A DNA stretch of 64,000 bases from Myoxocephalus aenaeus (lineage: Eukaryota > Chordata > Actinopteri > Perciformes > Cottidae), in the NCBI GenBank assembly GCA_038501785.1, contig JBAMJR010000078.1, positions 267,501 through 331,500 of the forward strand, written 5' to 3'. A program made the translations under genes and the position numbers. Below are positions 35,111 through 47,563 of the stretch, piece after piece (the first letter of the stretch is position 1; each line of letters begins with the position of its first letter). The notes under the pieces are model-generated. The model ran no database searches, was not told the DNA's origin, and saw nothing but the letters and a program-made list of their open reading frames with translations.

Positions 35111-36299
35111 GGATAAAACAAAGAATAAGTCCTTTAGCTTGGTTTCACAAAGGAGACGAGCAGCGGTCTCCTGGGTGACAGTCCTGTGTTTGTCTGATCC
35201 ATTCCGCTCTTAGCTAATTGAAGCTCTGTCCCGTTACACTATGTTTACCTCTGACCATCTAGTAATGACGTGGATGGGTTTATGATGGAGTTAGTTGAAA
35301 GCCCGGTGAGTTGGGAGTGAGAACGGGTTGCCACGTCCAGTCTCCCTCCAGTTTCCAAAGAACAAAGCATCTCTAATAGCAGAGTGGCAGACACTGCTAT
35401 TCAGAAAATGAAATGCCACTGCTGAGCGAGCATCGTGTCCTGATTACTGTGGCCTCACACTCAACAGATGAGGATCATCAATATTATCTTTTATGAAAGA
35501 GAAAACACTGCTGGTGTACTTCTGCCGCCGTGAAACAAATCAGAGCTCTTAGGCTTTGATTACGGCTGCTCAATGGATTTTATTCTCAATATTTCTTCAA
35601 CAATATATATATATATATTTTCCCAGAGTGATTGGGCTCACTGCTCATTACACACACTGTTACTGTAAGTGAATGGATGGGACATTAGGGGAGGAGGCAA
35701 TTTGCAAAATGTGCGAGTGTGTTTAGCTTCCATTTGTCGGTATCCCCAGACCAGCGCAGCGGTGGCCCGTCTGTCAGGCAGTTTACCCTGCAAGTGGAAG
35801 GTCGACGGTTCGATTCTTTAGGCTGCTTGCCCGTCCTTGAACGGAAATTCTTAAAGTGCTTCTATGCCACGCACGCGTGCATCGGACCCAGGGTGTTGCA
35901 GATGTGTGTTGTTCCTCGGGTGTCAGTTTTATTGCGCTCAATGACTTTATCAAGGCTGTGCGGAGCGTCAAGGGCGGCCATAATAAATGTTGGGGTTTAA
36001 GCATCGCTGCTCTCCCGGTTGCTCGGCAGTGAATAATGATAAGGCTCTGCCTCGTGCGGACCCCCGTGCTGACCTTCAGGGGAGGCCTTGCCACTGTGAT
36101 TCATATATGCAACCACTCTGGTCTAAAGCGCAATATAGAGTTGCCCGGAACACGGCACTTTGAGGGTCCATTTATGATATGAGTTGGCCCTCCTGTACAT
36201 GATAAGAGCTCTGGATTTAGTTGCATTTCAATGAGAGGAGAGCTTTGGCTTCTGGAACAGAAACTCTCCTCTTTTCCCTCTTTTCACAATCCAGGAACA
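35111..36299. other. Unique sequence with a degraded SINE head
   Basis: A short (AT)n run is at 35603-35619. At 35755-35840, AGCGGTGGCCCGTCTGTCAG followed by CGACGGTTCGATTC (B-box-like at 35805-35815) resembles the head of a tRNA-derived SINE; the body is lost. Confidence 0.45.
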
Positions 36300-36553
36300 G
36301 CACTCAGGACCAGCCTATTTATTACTGTTATTTAACATGTTTTTAAACTGTAAACTCTAATACCTTTCTTGTACATGCTACCACCTTCTGTACATATACC
36401 ACCGTATGTATAGGGTTTTTATATTTTATATTTTTTCTCTTTCTTATTATAGTGTGTTTTTATTTCCTAAACTGAGCCCTGCATAATAATTCCAATGTGT
36501 CTGGACTGTTGGTCTATGCACAAATGGCAAATAAAGAAGCTTGAACCTTGAAC
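36300..36553 (+). mobile_element. Possible LINE 3' UTR and tail
   Basis: T-rich stretch ending CACAAATGGCAAATAAAGAA followed by GCTTGAACCTTGAAC, i.e. AATAAA plus a short CTTGAA-type tandem tail, as in several fish LINE 3' ends. No coding remnant; left boundary is uncertain. Confidence 0.45.
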
Positions 36554-37410
36554 ATGAGGATAAAGAGTCCTCCGTGGCTTTCCAGATTCATTATTTGAGC
36601 CACATTGAGCTAAAGGCAGTTTTCATGACCGTCCTTCCTCAAAATGCAGAGCAACGTAGAAACCAGGACCAGAATGTTGGGTTGGCATTAATGGGACGAC
36701 ACATTTAACATACTGGTTGGTCTAATCAGCCAGGACAATGGAAAACACCTGTGAGGGTGTGCATGGTCGCAGAGGGACCTTCTCCTGTCAGCAAAAACAA
36801 GCTTTAACAAGCTTAAACATAAAGGGCTCGTTTCTCTGTCACTTCACACCAGCTTAACCGGGACTTGCAGGGTTTGTACACAGTCCTTCAGAGATTGGCA
36901 GCATCATGATGGTCAGTAATAGAGAGGCAGTCCCTGGCCTTCCGGTGAGAGACATTATTGAATTGTGCTGTGAAATACCCGTAGGATGTTTGTCCATTTA
37001 AAAGAATGCTACATTCTCTTAACTGATGCATTGCGTTTTATCCAGTGACTCTTTCCCTCAGCTGGCAAGCGGATGAACGAGCAAGACCCGTTGTTAGTGT
37101 GAGATGTCACTGAAGCCACTTTGGGGTTTTCCAATTACGTATTTTCAACAGTTTGCCATTCTTGTCGCGCAACAATGTTTAAGTGTAAAGTTGTAATCCA
37201 TGGCACGATTCAAACGGGATCATAACATGAATTGTGTCTCACTGTTAACTTTGCTTGTCTGTTTCCGTCAATAGTTAAGAAAAGGCCTCACCCAAAATGT
37301 GAATGATATGCCAACCAACCTTTTTGCATTTAGAATGAATCGTGTGTAGTGCGTGTGTAGAAATAACACAACCATATCCTCAAACAAACATGAGTTTCCT
37401 CTGTTGCTCT
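36554..37410. other. Unique sequence
   Basis: No feature recognised. Confidence 0.5.
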
Positions 37411-37594
37411 CCCTCAGGTTTCTTCCCTTTTTTCCCTGTGAAAGGGTTTTTACTATCTTTTTAGGGGAGTTTTTCCTGATCCGATGTGAGGTCCCGGGAC
37501 AGGATGTTATGTGTACAGATTGTAAAGCCCTCCGAGGCTAACTTGTATTTGTGATGTTGGGCTATATAAAATAAACTGAATTGAATTGAATTAG
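37411..37594 (+). mobile_element. Retroelement-like dispersed repeat, copy 2 (3' part)
   Basis: CTCAGGTTTCTTCCC to GGGCTATATAAAATAAACTG and an (AATTG)n tail; inverse of the copies at 14501-14990 and 46665-47150. Truncated at its 5' end. Confidence 0.78.
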
Positions 37595-38881
37595 ATGCAT
37601 ACTGTATCCAATATCAGAAATCAACAGGCACTTGCCTTGATTATGGCAATCCGTTTCCACCTACTCGTGACAAACATGAAACAGAGAGACCTTCAAGAGT
37701 CTTTACTGGTCAAAGGAAATTAATGAAAAGGTTTTCTCAAGAGACTTTGGTGCTCACAAACACGACCGCTTTGTCCAATGAGAGTGACAAAATCAACACA
37801 AAGGAAAGGTTCCTCGTAGTGGCTTTAAGTGATTTATAAAGGACACACTGACAGATCACACGACTCTGTTGGATTGTGTTCAACGCCTCCAAAGGTTCGT
37901 TGTGGATAAACGCGGTAAGAAGACGACTGGTGTGGCAATACGTCGGCCCATCGATCAACTTCTTTTCACTCTTTCTTCTGCAAAGTCACAGGAGCCAGTT
38001 ACAGCTGAGATAAAACCTCCAAACGATGGCCCGCCATCTGCCCTTCTCTCATTAACGTAGAGCATATGTTAATGCAGCCTTCATGTGCTGCTGCTAAGTC
38101 AAGGGCAAAATTGAATTGCTCCAGGAGAACCATCTTCCCATATGCGTGGCATTTCGGCTGCATTATGCCTTCTATGCCGTCCTCCCCCTGAAACATTGCT
38201 GGGTAACTGTAAATGACTTGTCCTCAGCTCTGATTTCCTTCTCTGACTTACTCCTTTCATCCATAATTACTTCAGGGTCATCTATTCTCAGGACATTCGT
38301 ATCCCTGATTTGCAGCGACACTCCCCTAGTGGCAGCAGAGCAGCATGACTTTGCCCAGAGCATGAAGGGTGTTCTCTCCCGGTCCGAGATGCCGCGGCAT
38401 CCCACCAGAAAGCTGTTGCCGTGGGTACTGGAGCGAGAACCTGAACAAGACGCCCCGCGGCGGGACGTCCAGTGATCGGCACCACTGCCGAATGAGTCGG
38501 GCTCTCAGAGCTCAGTATCAGTGCTTGATCCACAGACTGTAAGGGTAGCATGGAGGCCCTGAGGAGAACAGTGGCTTTTCATCCTCTCACCGGGACCTGA
38601 CACGCTGACACCAATGTGTTTTCAGGTGGAGTCATGAGACCTTTGTAACTCTAGTGTTAGTTGGTAGTTCTGTCGACATTATACAGCCCTATAATCTGGG
38701 GGCCTGAGAAGGTAACTGTGTCAGCAATTCAAACATATTCCAACCTGTGATGTTTTAGAGCTTCATGTTCTGGTCCTGGGTGGATGTAATGTTCATGCTT
38801 TAGATTTTTTCTTTTTCAAAATCCTCAAATCACTTGTCCGAAGTAGTCCCTGCAGCTAAGCTTTAAAGCTCAGCCTGCTTT
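37595..38881. other. Unique sequence, possible conserved block near 38080-38290
   Basis: No gene recognised. The block near 38080-38290 (CTTCATGTGCTGCTGCTAAG, CCATAATTACTTCAGGGTCA) looks like conserved regulatory DNA. Overlapping frames at 38116-38551 on both strands have no recognisable family. Confidence 0.4.
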
Positions 38882-40134
<1,253 letters not shown>

Positions 40135-40196
40135 CTAATAGTCCTGCTCCTGCAACTCCACAGCGTGCACAAGAGCAGAGAGCAGCTGCCAGACGC

Positions 40197-40505
40197 TCTC
40201 ACTGGACCCGGTCTCACTGGACCCGGTCTCACTGGACCCGGTCTCACTGGACGCGGTCTCACTGGACCCGGTGTCACTGGACGCGGTCTCACTGGACCCG
40301 GTCTCACTGGACCCGGTCTCACTGGACCCGGTCTCACTCGACGCGGTCTCACTAGACCCGGTCTCACTAGACCCGGTCTCACTGGACGCGGTCTCACTGG
40401 ACCCGGTCTCACTGGACCCGGTCTCACTAGACCCGGTCTCACTGGACCCGGTCTCACTGGACCCGGTCTCACTGGACCCGGTCTCACTGGACGCGGTGTC
40501 ACCGA
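40197..40505 (-). repeat. 15-bp minisatellite in frame in the Harbinger tail
   Basis: About 20 units of CACTGGACCCGGTCT with occasional GACGCGG or CTAGACC variants. In the transposase frame each unit gives SSETG or SSETA. The period keeps several frames open on both strands, which accounts for the overlapping frames at 40092-40663. Confidence 0.95.
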
Positions 40506-40647
40506 CACCCTCAATCGGCTCAAGAAAGTCTCCAGCTGTGATGTTGTGCAGAACTGCACAGGCGGCGATGACTAAAGGGGACGAAAGTATGGTCGACCTC
40601 CAGAGCCCTGAAGAACGAGTCTTCAACATCCCAAAGGCCTATGAGGA

Positions 40648-41647
40648 CAACCCTGTCTCCTAAAACCCAGAACTAACACGCATTCTCAATTATGTTTGAT
40701 CAGAAACGTATCTCCTCCCTGATTATATTTGTGTTTGACGTATTACAAATATGTTTATAATAGTGTGTTTGTGTTATTGTTTTCTTGCTTTATTTAAGCA
40801 TATTTTAATTTCTAAACTCTGCGGAGGAAAAGAAAAAGGATTCCCTCAGTAGCGCCAAGCGAAGAGGGGCGGGGTGAGGCCGGTAGCCTGGGCCGGTCTG
40901 AAGACCGCTTGGCCGTCGGTGTGAGACCGCCTCCGTCGCTCCGGATCCGGTCTTCCCTGAGTCAGGTTGTTTGGGAATGCAGCACAAAGTGTGCTAAACT
41001 CCATCTAGTGCAGGAAACCACTGCAATCATCAGCAGACACTCAGATCTCTGTGTTCAAATCAGCTGCAGCATCTGACGTTAAAAATATTCAAACGGTCGG
41101 AAACAGCCACGGGACACAACATCCGCTTTTTAAAATACTGACTGATATGGATGTGTTCAGAACATTGTTGACCACATCCACACATCTTAACTGTACCAGT
41201 ACCTAGTGAAAAGCGGATTTTGTGTCCCGTGGCTCTTCCGGCTGTTTGAATATTTTTTCACGTCAGAGATCCGAGTGTCTGCTAATGATTGCAGTGGTTT
41301 ACTGCACTAGATGGAGTTTAGCACACACTTTGGGCTGCATTCCCAAACAACCCGACTCCGCGAAGACCGGACCCGGCGTGACGGAGGCCGTTACCGGCCT
41401 CAACCCGCCCCTCTTTGCTTGCCGCTACTGAGTGAATCCTTTTTCTTTTCCTCTGCAGAGTTTAGAAATTAAAATATGCTTAAATTCTGTGGAAAAGCAA
41501 GAAAACAATAACACAAACACACGATTATAAACGTATTTGTAATACGTCAAACACAAACATAATCAGGGAGGAGAAACGTTTCTGGTCAAACGTAATTGAG
41601 AGTGTGTTTTAGTTCTGAGGGAACGTCATTTTTAGGAGACAGGGTTG
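40648..41647. mobile_element. 1,000-bp palindromic element with 7-bp target duplication
   Basis: Starts CAACCCTGTCTCC at 40648 and ends with the exact reverse complement GGAGACAGGGTTG at 41647. ATGAGGA is present on both sides (40641-40647 and 41648-41654), and removing the element and one ATGAGGA rejoins the Harbinger exon. The two halves are imperfect inverted repeats along nearly their whole length, about 470 bases each, meeting near 41200: TTTAAGCATATTTTAATTTC at 40793 pairs with its complement at 41463, and TTTGGGAATGCAG near 40970 with CTGCATTCCCAAA near 41336. No transposase. A seven-base exact duplication does not settle the superfamily. Confidence 0.93.
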
Positions 41648-41780
41648 ATGAGGAACGGGCCTTTGGGTGATGCTGGTTGAAGCGGCTGCACCCTCCCTTG
41701 TACTGGTTCTCTACACGGGGTGATGAAGGCCACAGCTCTTGCAATCCAGGGGTAGCCACCATCACCCAAAATAAAGAATC

Positions 41781-42299
41781 CTGTGAGTATAAAAGTAATT
41801 ACTATTTCTTATCCATTGAAATAACGCTGAAAGTCTATACACTTCAACCACATATTGACTGCTTTATATAAAATCCATTGCAGTTGCGTAAATAGGCAGA
41901 ATTAGAACAATTGTGTCAATCCAAATACTTAAGGCCCTGACTGTATATTTGTAGGTATTTTCATTGTTATTTCCCCCAATAACTTGTATTGATACAATTT
42001 GAGTCCAAGAGCTGTAGAGACAAAACACATCATTGACTGTAATTTATTTTCAGTCACGTGCTGATCATTACTGAGCTTGATGAGTGACAATTTAAATTTC
42101 CGCCTGGTCTATCCCTAGTCACCATGACGATAACCTTTCCAAACTGTATAGACAGCGAAGAACAGGAGGGCAGCGCTTCCAGCGTCTGAGATCGGTTGAA
42201 TGAGTCTCCCCACGTGTTTGACCCTCATGCAAGGATTGGTTTAAACCTGGGCAAGACTTCCTACGACTATGAAGGCAAAAGGTTTAGCGCTGACAACTG
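41781..42299. other. Unique sequence with a solo Tc1-like end at 41905-41945
   Basis: AATCCAAATACTTAAGGCCC then TGACTGTA at about 41918-41945 resembles the right terminus of the element at 32682-33524 (GTCCAAATATTTATGGACCTGACTGTA). No other end is present. Upstream exons of the Harbinger gene would be expected here on the minus strand but I recognise none. Confidence 0.5.
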
Positions 42300-42372
42300 A
42301 ACGGGAAAACCAATGCTGTTCTGACCCAATACTGTTCTGAACCAATGCTGTTCTGACCCAATACTGTTCTGA
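42300..42372. repeat. 16-bp repeat, left part, split by LINE
   Basis: Units of CCAATRCTGTTCTGAC. The 34 bases at 42339-42372 are repeated exactly at 43366-43399 on the far side of the LINE, consistent with a target duplication, though the tandem nature of the sequence makes its true length uncertain. Confidence 0.8.
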
Positions 42373-43365
42373 GGTTCTGAGGTTAGAAATCTAGGTGTAG
42401 TTATGGATTCAGACCTCAACCTGAACAGCTATATCAAGACAATTACGAAATCAGCCTACTACCACCTGAAGAATATATCAAGGGTTAGAGGACTTATGTC
42501 TCAACGGGATTTGGAGAAACTTGTCCATGCATTTATCTTCAGTAGACTGGACTACTGTAACGGTGTATTCACAGGTCATTTATCTTCAGTAGACTGGACT
42601 ACTGTAACGGTGTATTCACAGGTCATTTATCTTCAGTAGACTGGACTACTGTAACGGTGTATTCACAGGTCATTTATCTTCAGTAGACTTGACTACTGTA
42701 ACGGTGTATTCACAGGTCATTTATCTTCAGTAGACTGGACTACTGTAACGGTGTGTTCACAGGTCATTTATCTTCAGTAGACTGGACTACTGTAACGGTG
42801 TGTTCACAGGCCTCTGTAAAAAGTCAATCAGAAAGCTGCAGCTGATTCAGAACGCTGCAGCTCGAGTCCTCACTAAGACCAGGAAAGTGGATCACATCAC
42901 ACCAGTTCTGAGGTCTTTGTACTGGCTTCCTGTCAAACAAAGAATTGACTTTAAAATCCTGCTGCTGGTTTATAAAGCACTGAATGGTTTAGCTAAACAT
43001 GGAGAAGCAGCGTTCAGCTTTTCTGCTCCACACATCTGGAACAAGGTCCCTGAAAGCTGCAGGTCTGCTGAGACCCTCAGCCCCTTTAAATCCAGATTGA
43101 AGACTTTTCTGTTTGCTGTTGCCTTTAATTGATCCAGATTCAATTGCTGCATCTCACTACTGCATTTTATTTCTTTAACTGCACTGCAACTTTTATTCTT
43201 TTTTTTTTTAATTAGCTTTTTGACTGTTTTAATGTTTTCTTAACTGTTTTAAATCCTGTTTTCTCTGCATTATGTTTTGATGCTCTTAATGGTTTTATCT
43301 GAAGCACTTTGGATCACCTTGTTGTTGAAATGTGCTATACAAATAAACTTGCCTTGCCTTGCCTT
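42373..43365 (+). mobile_element. LINE 3' end (jockey superfamily), internally rearranged
   Basis: Encodes in order VRNLGVVMDSDLNL (split at the left junction), YYHLKNISRVRGLMSQRDLE, FSRLDYCNGVFTG, LQLIQNAAARVLTKTRK, ITPVLRSLYWLPVKQRIDFK and, after an internal deletion, FSFSAPHIWNKVPE and SPFKSRLKTFLF. This is the thumb and C-terminal region of a CR1/L2-like reverse transcriptase with the usual HWLPV-like and RAFS-AP-LWN-LP blocks; about 70 residues between KALNGL and the FSFSAP block are missing. Six tandem 47-bp copies (42531-42812) shift the frame. The 3' UTR ends AAATAAACTTGCCTTGCCTT, a short tandem tail. 5'-truncated at 42373 just inside the YLGV-like motif. Confidence 0.9.
42531..42812. 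repeat. 47-bp tandem repeat, six copies, inside LINE
   Basis: Unit CATTTATCTTCAGTAGACTG plus GACTACTGTAACGGTGTATTCACAGGT. Copies differ by one or two bases. It lies over the RLDYCNGVF motif, and since 47 is not a multiple of three the extra five copies shift the frame by one. Confidence 0.96.
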
Positions 43366-43430
43366 GAACCAATGCTGTTCTGACCCAATACTGTTCTGAC
43401 CCAATACTGTTCTGACCCAATGCAGGGCCA
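43366..43430. repeat. 16-bp repeat, right part
   Basis: CCAATGCTGTTCTGACCCAATACTGTT-type units continuing the array split by the LINE. Confidence 0.8.
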
Positions 43431-44261
43431 GACAACAGCTCTATTCTTGGAATGAGGTTGTCCAACAGGTCAGACGTTGCTTCCATGCGTCGTTCTGGAC
43501 GGTATGGAGCAACAAAGTGTTTAACCACCAATTTAAAACACAACTAAAACAAGGACATGGTATAATATGTATCTCTCTGTGCATGTACATAACTGTCACC
43601 CTCTACTGTTATGTTGTCTTTTTGTTTTTGTTTTCTGTTGAGGAACAGTCAGTAATGCCTAACAAAAAAACAAAAAACATGCCAATGTTATTTTTATTTG
43701 AAATGCCTATATGTACTTTTTTTTTTAGATGTGCCTTTTTTTCAGATGTGCCTTGTTCTGTCTTTGTGTTTGTTTGTGTATTGTGGAAAAGCCAATAAAA
43801 AATATTTGTCAAAAAAAAAAATTGATGTAGCCCAATACCTTGGGCAACAGGAAGTCCCAAAAGCACGCTTTTACTGCAACACGTTTCTTGCTGTGACTTA
43901 CAACATCAGTCTTATTTATTTGGTCTCAGAACTTCTCTCTGCTGGATCTTTGCAGCTGGAAGGTTCATGTCAGGACGTGACTCGGACTGTAAGTAATGTG
44001 ACTTTCACCCCAATGGTCTTGAGAAGATCACATAATGAATTCCAAAAAGGAGGCAAAGTCCTTCTCAAAGTGTCGTCAGCTGAAGGTATTCCCTCCCACT
44101 TAGCTCCTCTTCTGCTGAGGGCTAATCAGAGCCATATGAGAGGCACTTCTGTCTGAGAGCAATACTGTATTTAACTTACGTGCCTGTTAAAAGACGGAGA
44201 GACACTGCATATGATTTATTGTCTGAGAGTGGATTACGGAAGTGTGTATTGGGGTCTGTAT
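43431..44261. other. Sequence with a probable retroelement 3' end at 43560-43820
   Basis: AT-rich sequence ending GTGGAAAAGCCAATAAAAAA then TATTTGTC and an A-run (43811-43820) has the form of a polyadenylated retro-insert. No coding part. The rest is unremarkable. Confidence 0.45.

Positions 44262-44328
<67 letters not shown>
44262..44328. repeat. (CA)n microsatellite
   Basis: About 33 uninterrupted CA units. Confidence 0.97.
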
Positions 44329-46664
44329 AGTAAGTAGGCCCACACTGTGCGACTGACCTTGTATATGTATGTGAGGTACCGGGACATAAACATCTTTGCT
44401 GAGGTAATAAATCAAGTCAGAAATAGGGTCATTTACTCACAGACTTTCACACGATCAGACTTCTTATTGCAACTGGAGGAAAGGATGTAGGTGTAAAAGG
44501 CACTTCTTTATTGGCTTCACATTTCACATAACAGATGAGTTGTCCTGAGCTGTAAAGGCTTCACTGTGTTTTATAGTTGTGCTATTGGAAACAATCGACA
44601 AGAGGTCACAAAGACCATTAATAAATGGTTAATGATGGTTAAGTACTGCTTGTTCAGCACTCTTGAGCATTCATGAAGTGTTACTTCAGGGATACATGTT
44701 TTCAACTGTGCAATAAGGGTCACAAAGAACTATGATAAATGACCAATTATGGTTAAGTAATGGTTACACAATAATGTAAAGGTTACGGGATAAGAGGAAC
44801 GTCTACATTAAGATAGAGGAACATACAAACCTCTGAACGAGGACCATGGAGTCTGTCTACTGATCTCAACCGTATCTACCAAAAGAATAAGCCACAATAA
44901 GTCATACGCTTTAAATAAACATTTATAAAAAAGAATCTTGACTCAAAACAAAAGGTGATAAGTACACCAGTTGTTGCACAATCCTTATGTTTTTGCAGTT
45001 AACTCTTAATATACAGCCAAACAAAGGGTGTCTGCTACTACGAGTGCACATACACCGCATCTCAACTTGATTGGACATCAATCCTCCAGAAACACTCAAC
45101 GACACACAGCCGCCTGTCCACCAAGTCAAAGGGACTCTTCCCATCTGTTGGTCCCAATGCATCGGACTGATGGGACGGAGAACAGGAGGAGCTTGGTGAT
45201 AACCTGTGCACTGGGGTGAGGGTGTGGCAAGCCCTGAGGCTCATCCTGATTGGATGAGAAGTTACATTCCTATTTCTGTGTGTGGAGATACAGAGAGAGA
45301 CAAAGCCTGTGTGAGACAGATGGCGACAAACCGCTGAAGGAATGACACATTTGGGCCAACCTGGAAGTGGAGATTATATAAACAACATAAACTCTGTGGC
45401 AAACAAACGTTTATGAACTCAGCAAGAAATGTATTCACAAATAAACACCACTTTATGATTTAAAGTTGAAGTGTTAACTCAATCGGAAGAAGTAAAAAGC
45501 TAACGTAAGGCTAATAATAACTAACCACACCACGGTCACATGACTTTGCGACAACCACTAAGCAACAACTACATAGTTGGATGGTGTTCGTCATGACAAC
45601 GTCCCCGACGACCTTTGTAATCTCTTGTTTCACCTAGTCGAGTATTGTAGAACAAAATGTTAAAATCTCTTGGGCTTGTGTTAACCACAGACCTTATTTC
45701 AGGCATCGATCCAAAAACATTGACTTCAAGACAAGGGAACCAAAAATGCAAAAATGATCAACAGAGTGCTGCAGGAATGAATCCTTAACCCATTCATTCA
45801 TTGATGTCTGATACATGTAGTTACAGTATTTATATATATTTATATCTATTTATAGACTGCTTCAAGGCATGACATGTTAAATAAATTGGACTCTGAGCCG
45901 GTAATGGACCATATAGTGCTGTTAGTCTTGTGGCTCCAAACATACAGGACTATATAGAGTTTTAGAAGTCAGAAATTTGGTTTTACTATTCATGGGATAC
46001 AATTAACTTTACAGCACTTTTAATTAGCCAACATGTTTCATTGGTTGAGGTTTGGATCAACTGCCTGACCGACTCCGGGGTTACTTACCACGGACAACAG
46101 GAGGCTTTGAAGTTTGAGGTTTGGATGAATGCGGTTCGACTACAAAATATAATGAGGTGTGATTTGTCAGTCTGTCAATAGACTGTGTAGTCTCCGTTCG
46201 GCCATCTGTTAGAAGCAGATATACCTCTGCCTGTTGTCCTCGGGCTGCAGCAGAACCAATTGCTTTATTGGCTGAACCAAGTGGACGTGTGTCTGCTCAG
46301 ATGCAGAGGGAAGCCAGATTAATGAATTCCTCTCGGCCAGCCACTGATATTAACGCACGTTTGTCTCTGTGCACCAAGAGATGGAAGAAAACAAGAGGCA
46401 GGCAACAAAAAAGGAAAAAAATAAAATAAAGTGTCCTCCATGATGCGTTTCATGTAAGACCTACAAGCCAAAGCGTATAATCAACACCACAGAAGAAGAG
46501 CAAGATAACTTCGAACTAACAACGCAGCTGATGCAATAATGAGGATGTTGGGGAAGTCTGACGATAAACTGCAGGAACGATGACAGCCAATAGAGACCAG
46601 GTCTCCTGAATAATTACTTCTATATGATCCCGCGTCTAATGCAGGGTTCAAACTACGCAGGAAT
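44329..46664. other. Unique sequence
   Basis: No gene or repeat recognised. Confidence 0.5.
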
Positions 46665-47150
46665 TCAATTCAATTTTTCAATTCAATTCAATTCAATTCA
46701 GTTTATTTTATACAGCCCAACATCACAAATACAAGTTTGCCTCGGAGGGCTTTACAGTCTGTAACATAACACCCTGTCCCGGGACCTCACATCGGATCAG
46801 GAACAACTCCCCTAAAAAGATAGTAAAAACCCTTTCACAGGGAAAAAAGGGAAGAAACCTGAGGGAGAGCAACAGAGGAGGATCCCTCTCCCCGGATGGA
46901 CAGAAGCAATAGATGTCATGTGGCCAGAATGAATAGCGTAGTTACAGCACATTCAATGAATATGACAGAAATTATTCATATGAGTAGTAGGCATGGTCCA
47001 TGATCCAGATAATCCACAATCCATGAAGAGAGGAGGGGGGGGGGGGCATCAGCAGGGCCATGGCAGCAGGCAGGACCGGTTCCAGGCCGGCTCCATCAGC
47101 AGGGCCATGGCAGCAGGCAGGACCGGTTCCAGGCCGGTTCCTGCCAGGAA
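46665..47150 (-). mobile_element. Retroelement-like dispersed repeat, copy 3
   Basis: Nearly collinear with 14501-14990, with a longer (AATTC)n tail at 46665-46700, a poly-G run at 47034-47046 and the same duplicated GGGCCATGGCAGCAGGCAGG module. Similarity to copy 1 looks above 90 percent by eye, so the family was active fairly recently. Confidence 0.8.
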
Positions 47151-47394
47151 TCCAGCCAATATTACCCCCTTCCTACAACGGTGAGCAAAGCCCTGATCTT
47201 TCCATGGTTCTTAAGATTATCTCGCCATATTTTCCAATGGAGAAAGGTTCTCAGTGTTTCTTCTTAACGACCAGACTGTCAACACTTTGTAACAGATCCT
47301 GTACAGTAGGGGCGCAATGGATCACAAAACGTACAATATGGATTGTATCGCGTTTTTGAGTCACAAATTGGATCATTACAAAATAAAGGGAAGT

Positions 47395-47563
47395 GTATGA
47401 ATGGTTAGACATTCCTGATGGGTTGGTGGCACCTTGCATGGTAGCCCCTGACATCAGTGTATGAAAGGGTGTGAATGGGTCAATGACATGTAGTGTTAAA
47501 GTGCTTTGAGTAGTTGGAAGACTAGAAAATATGCAATAAGTGCAGTCCATTAGCCATTTATAC
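47395..47563 (+). mobile_element. SINE, 5'-truncated
   Basis: GTATGAATGGTTAGACATTC, GACATCAGTGTATGAAAGGG, TAAAGTGCTTTGAGTAGTTG and GCAGTCCATTAGCCATTTAT match the body and tail of the 63.2-kb SINE; the tRNA-like head is missing. Confidence 0.75.

Larger units (their letters stand above)
40135..41780 (-). pseudogene. PIF/Harbinger transposase, last exon, broken
   Basis: On the minus strand the exon begins after an acceptor-like ACTCACAG at 41781-41788 with ILGDGGYPW (the conserved GD-GYP motif of Harbinger DDE nucleases). It continues through RFNQHHPKARSS, then AFGMLKTR and LVIAACAVLHNITAGDFLEP, the highly conserved C-terminal IxACAVLHN block. It ends at a stop at 40135 after VWQLLSALVHAVELQEQDY. 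The family normally carries catalytic DDE residues over about 350-400 residues; only the last third is present. It is broken by a 1,000-bp palindromic element between 40648 and 41647, by frameshifts around ILGDGGYP/CREPV and after MLKTR, and by a 15-bp tandem expansion in the acidic tail. Upstream exons are not found. Domesticated HARBI1 is excluded by these breaks. Confidence 0.85.

Noticed and set aside
40135..41780. Domesticated HARBI1 gene
   Set aside because: The exon is split by a 1-kb insertion, frameshifted and lacks the rest of the nuclease.
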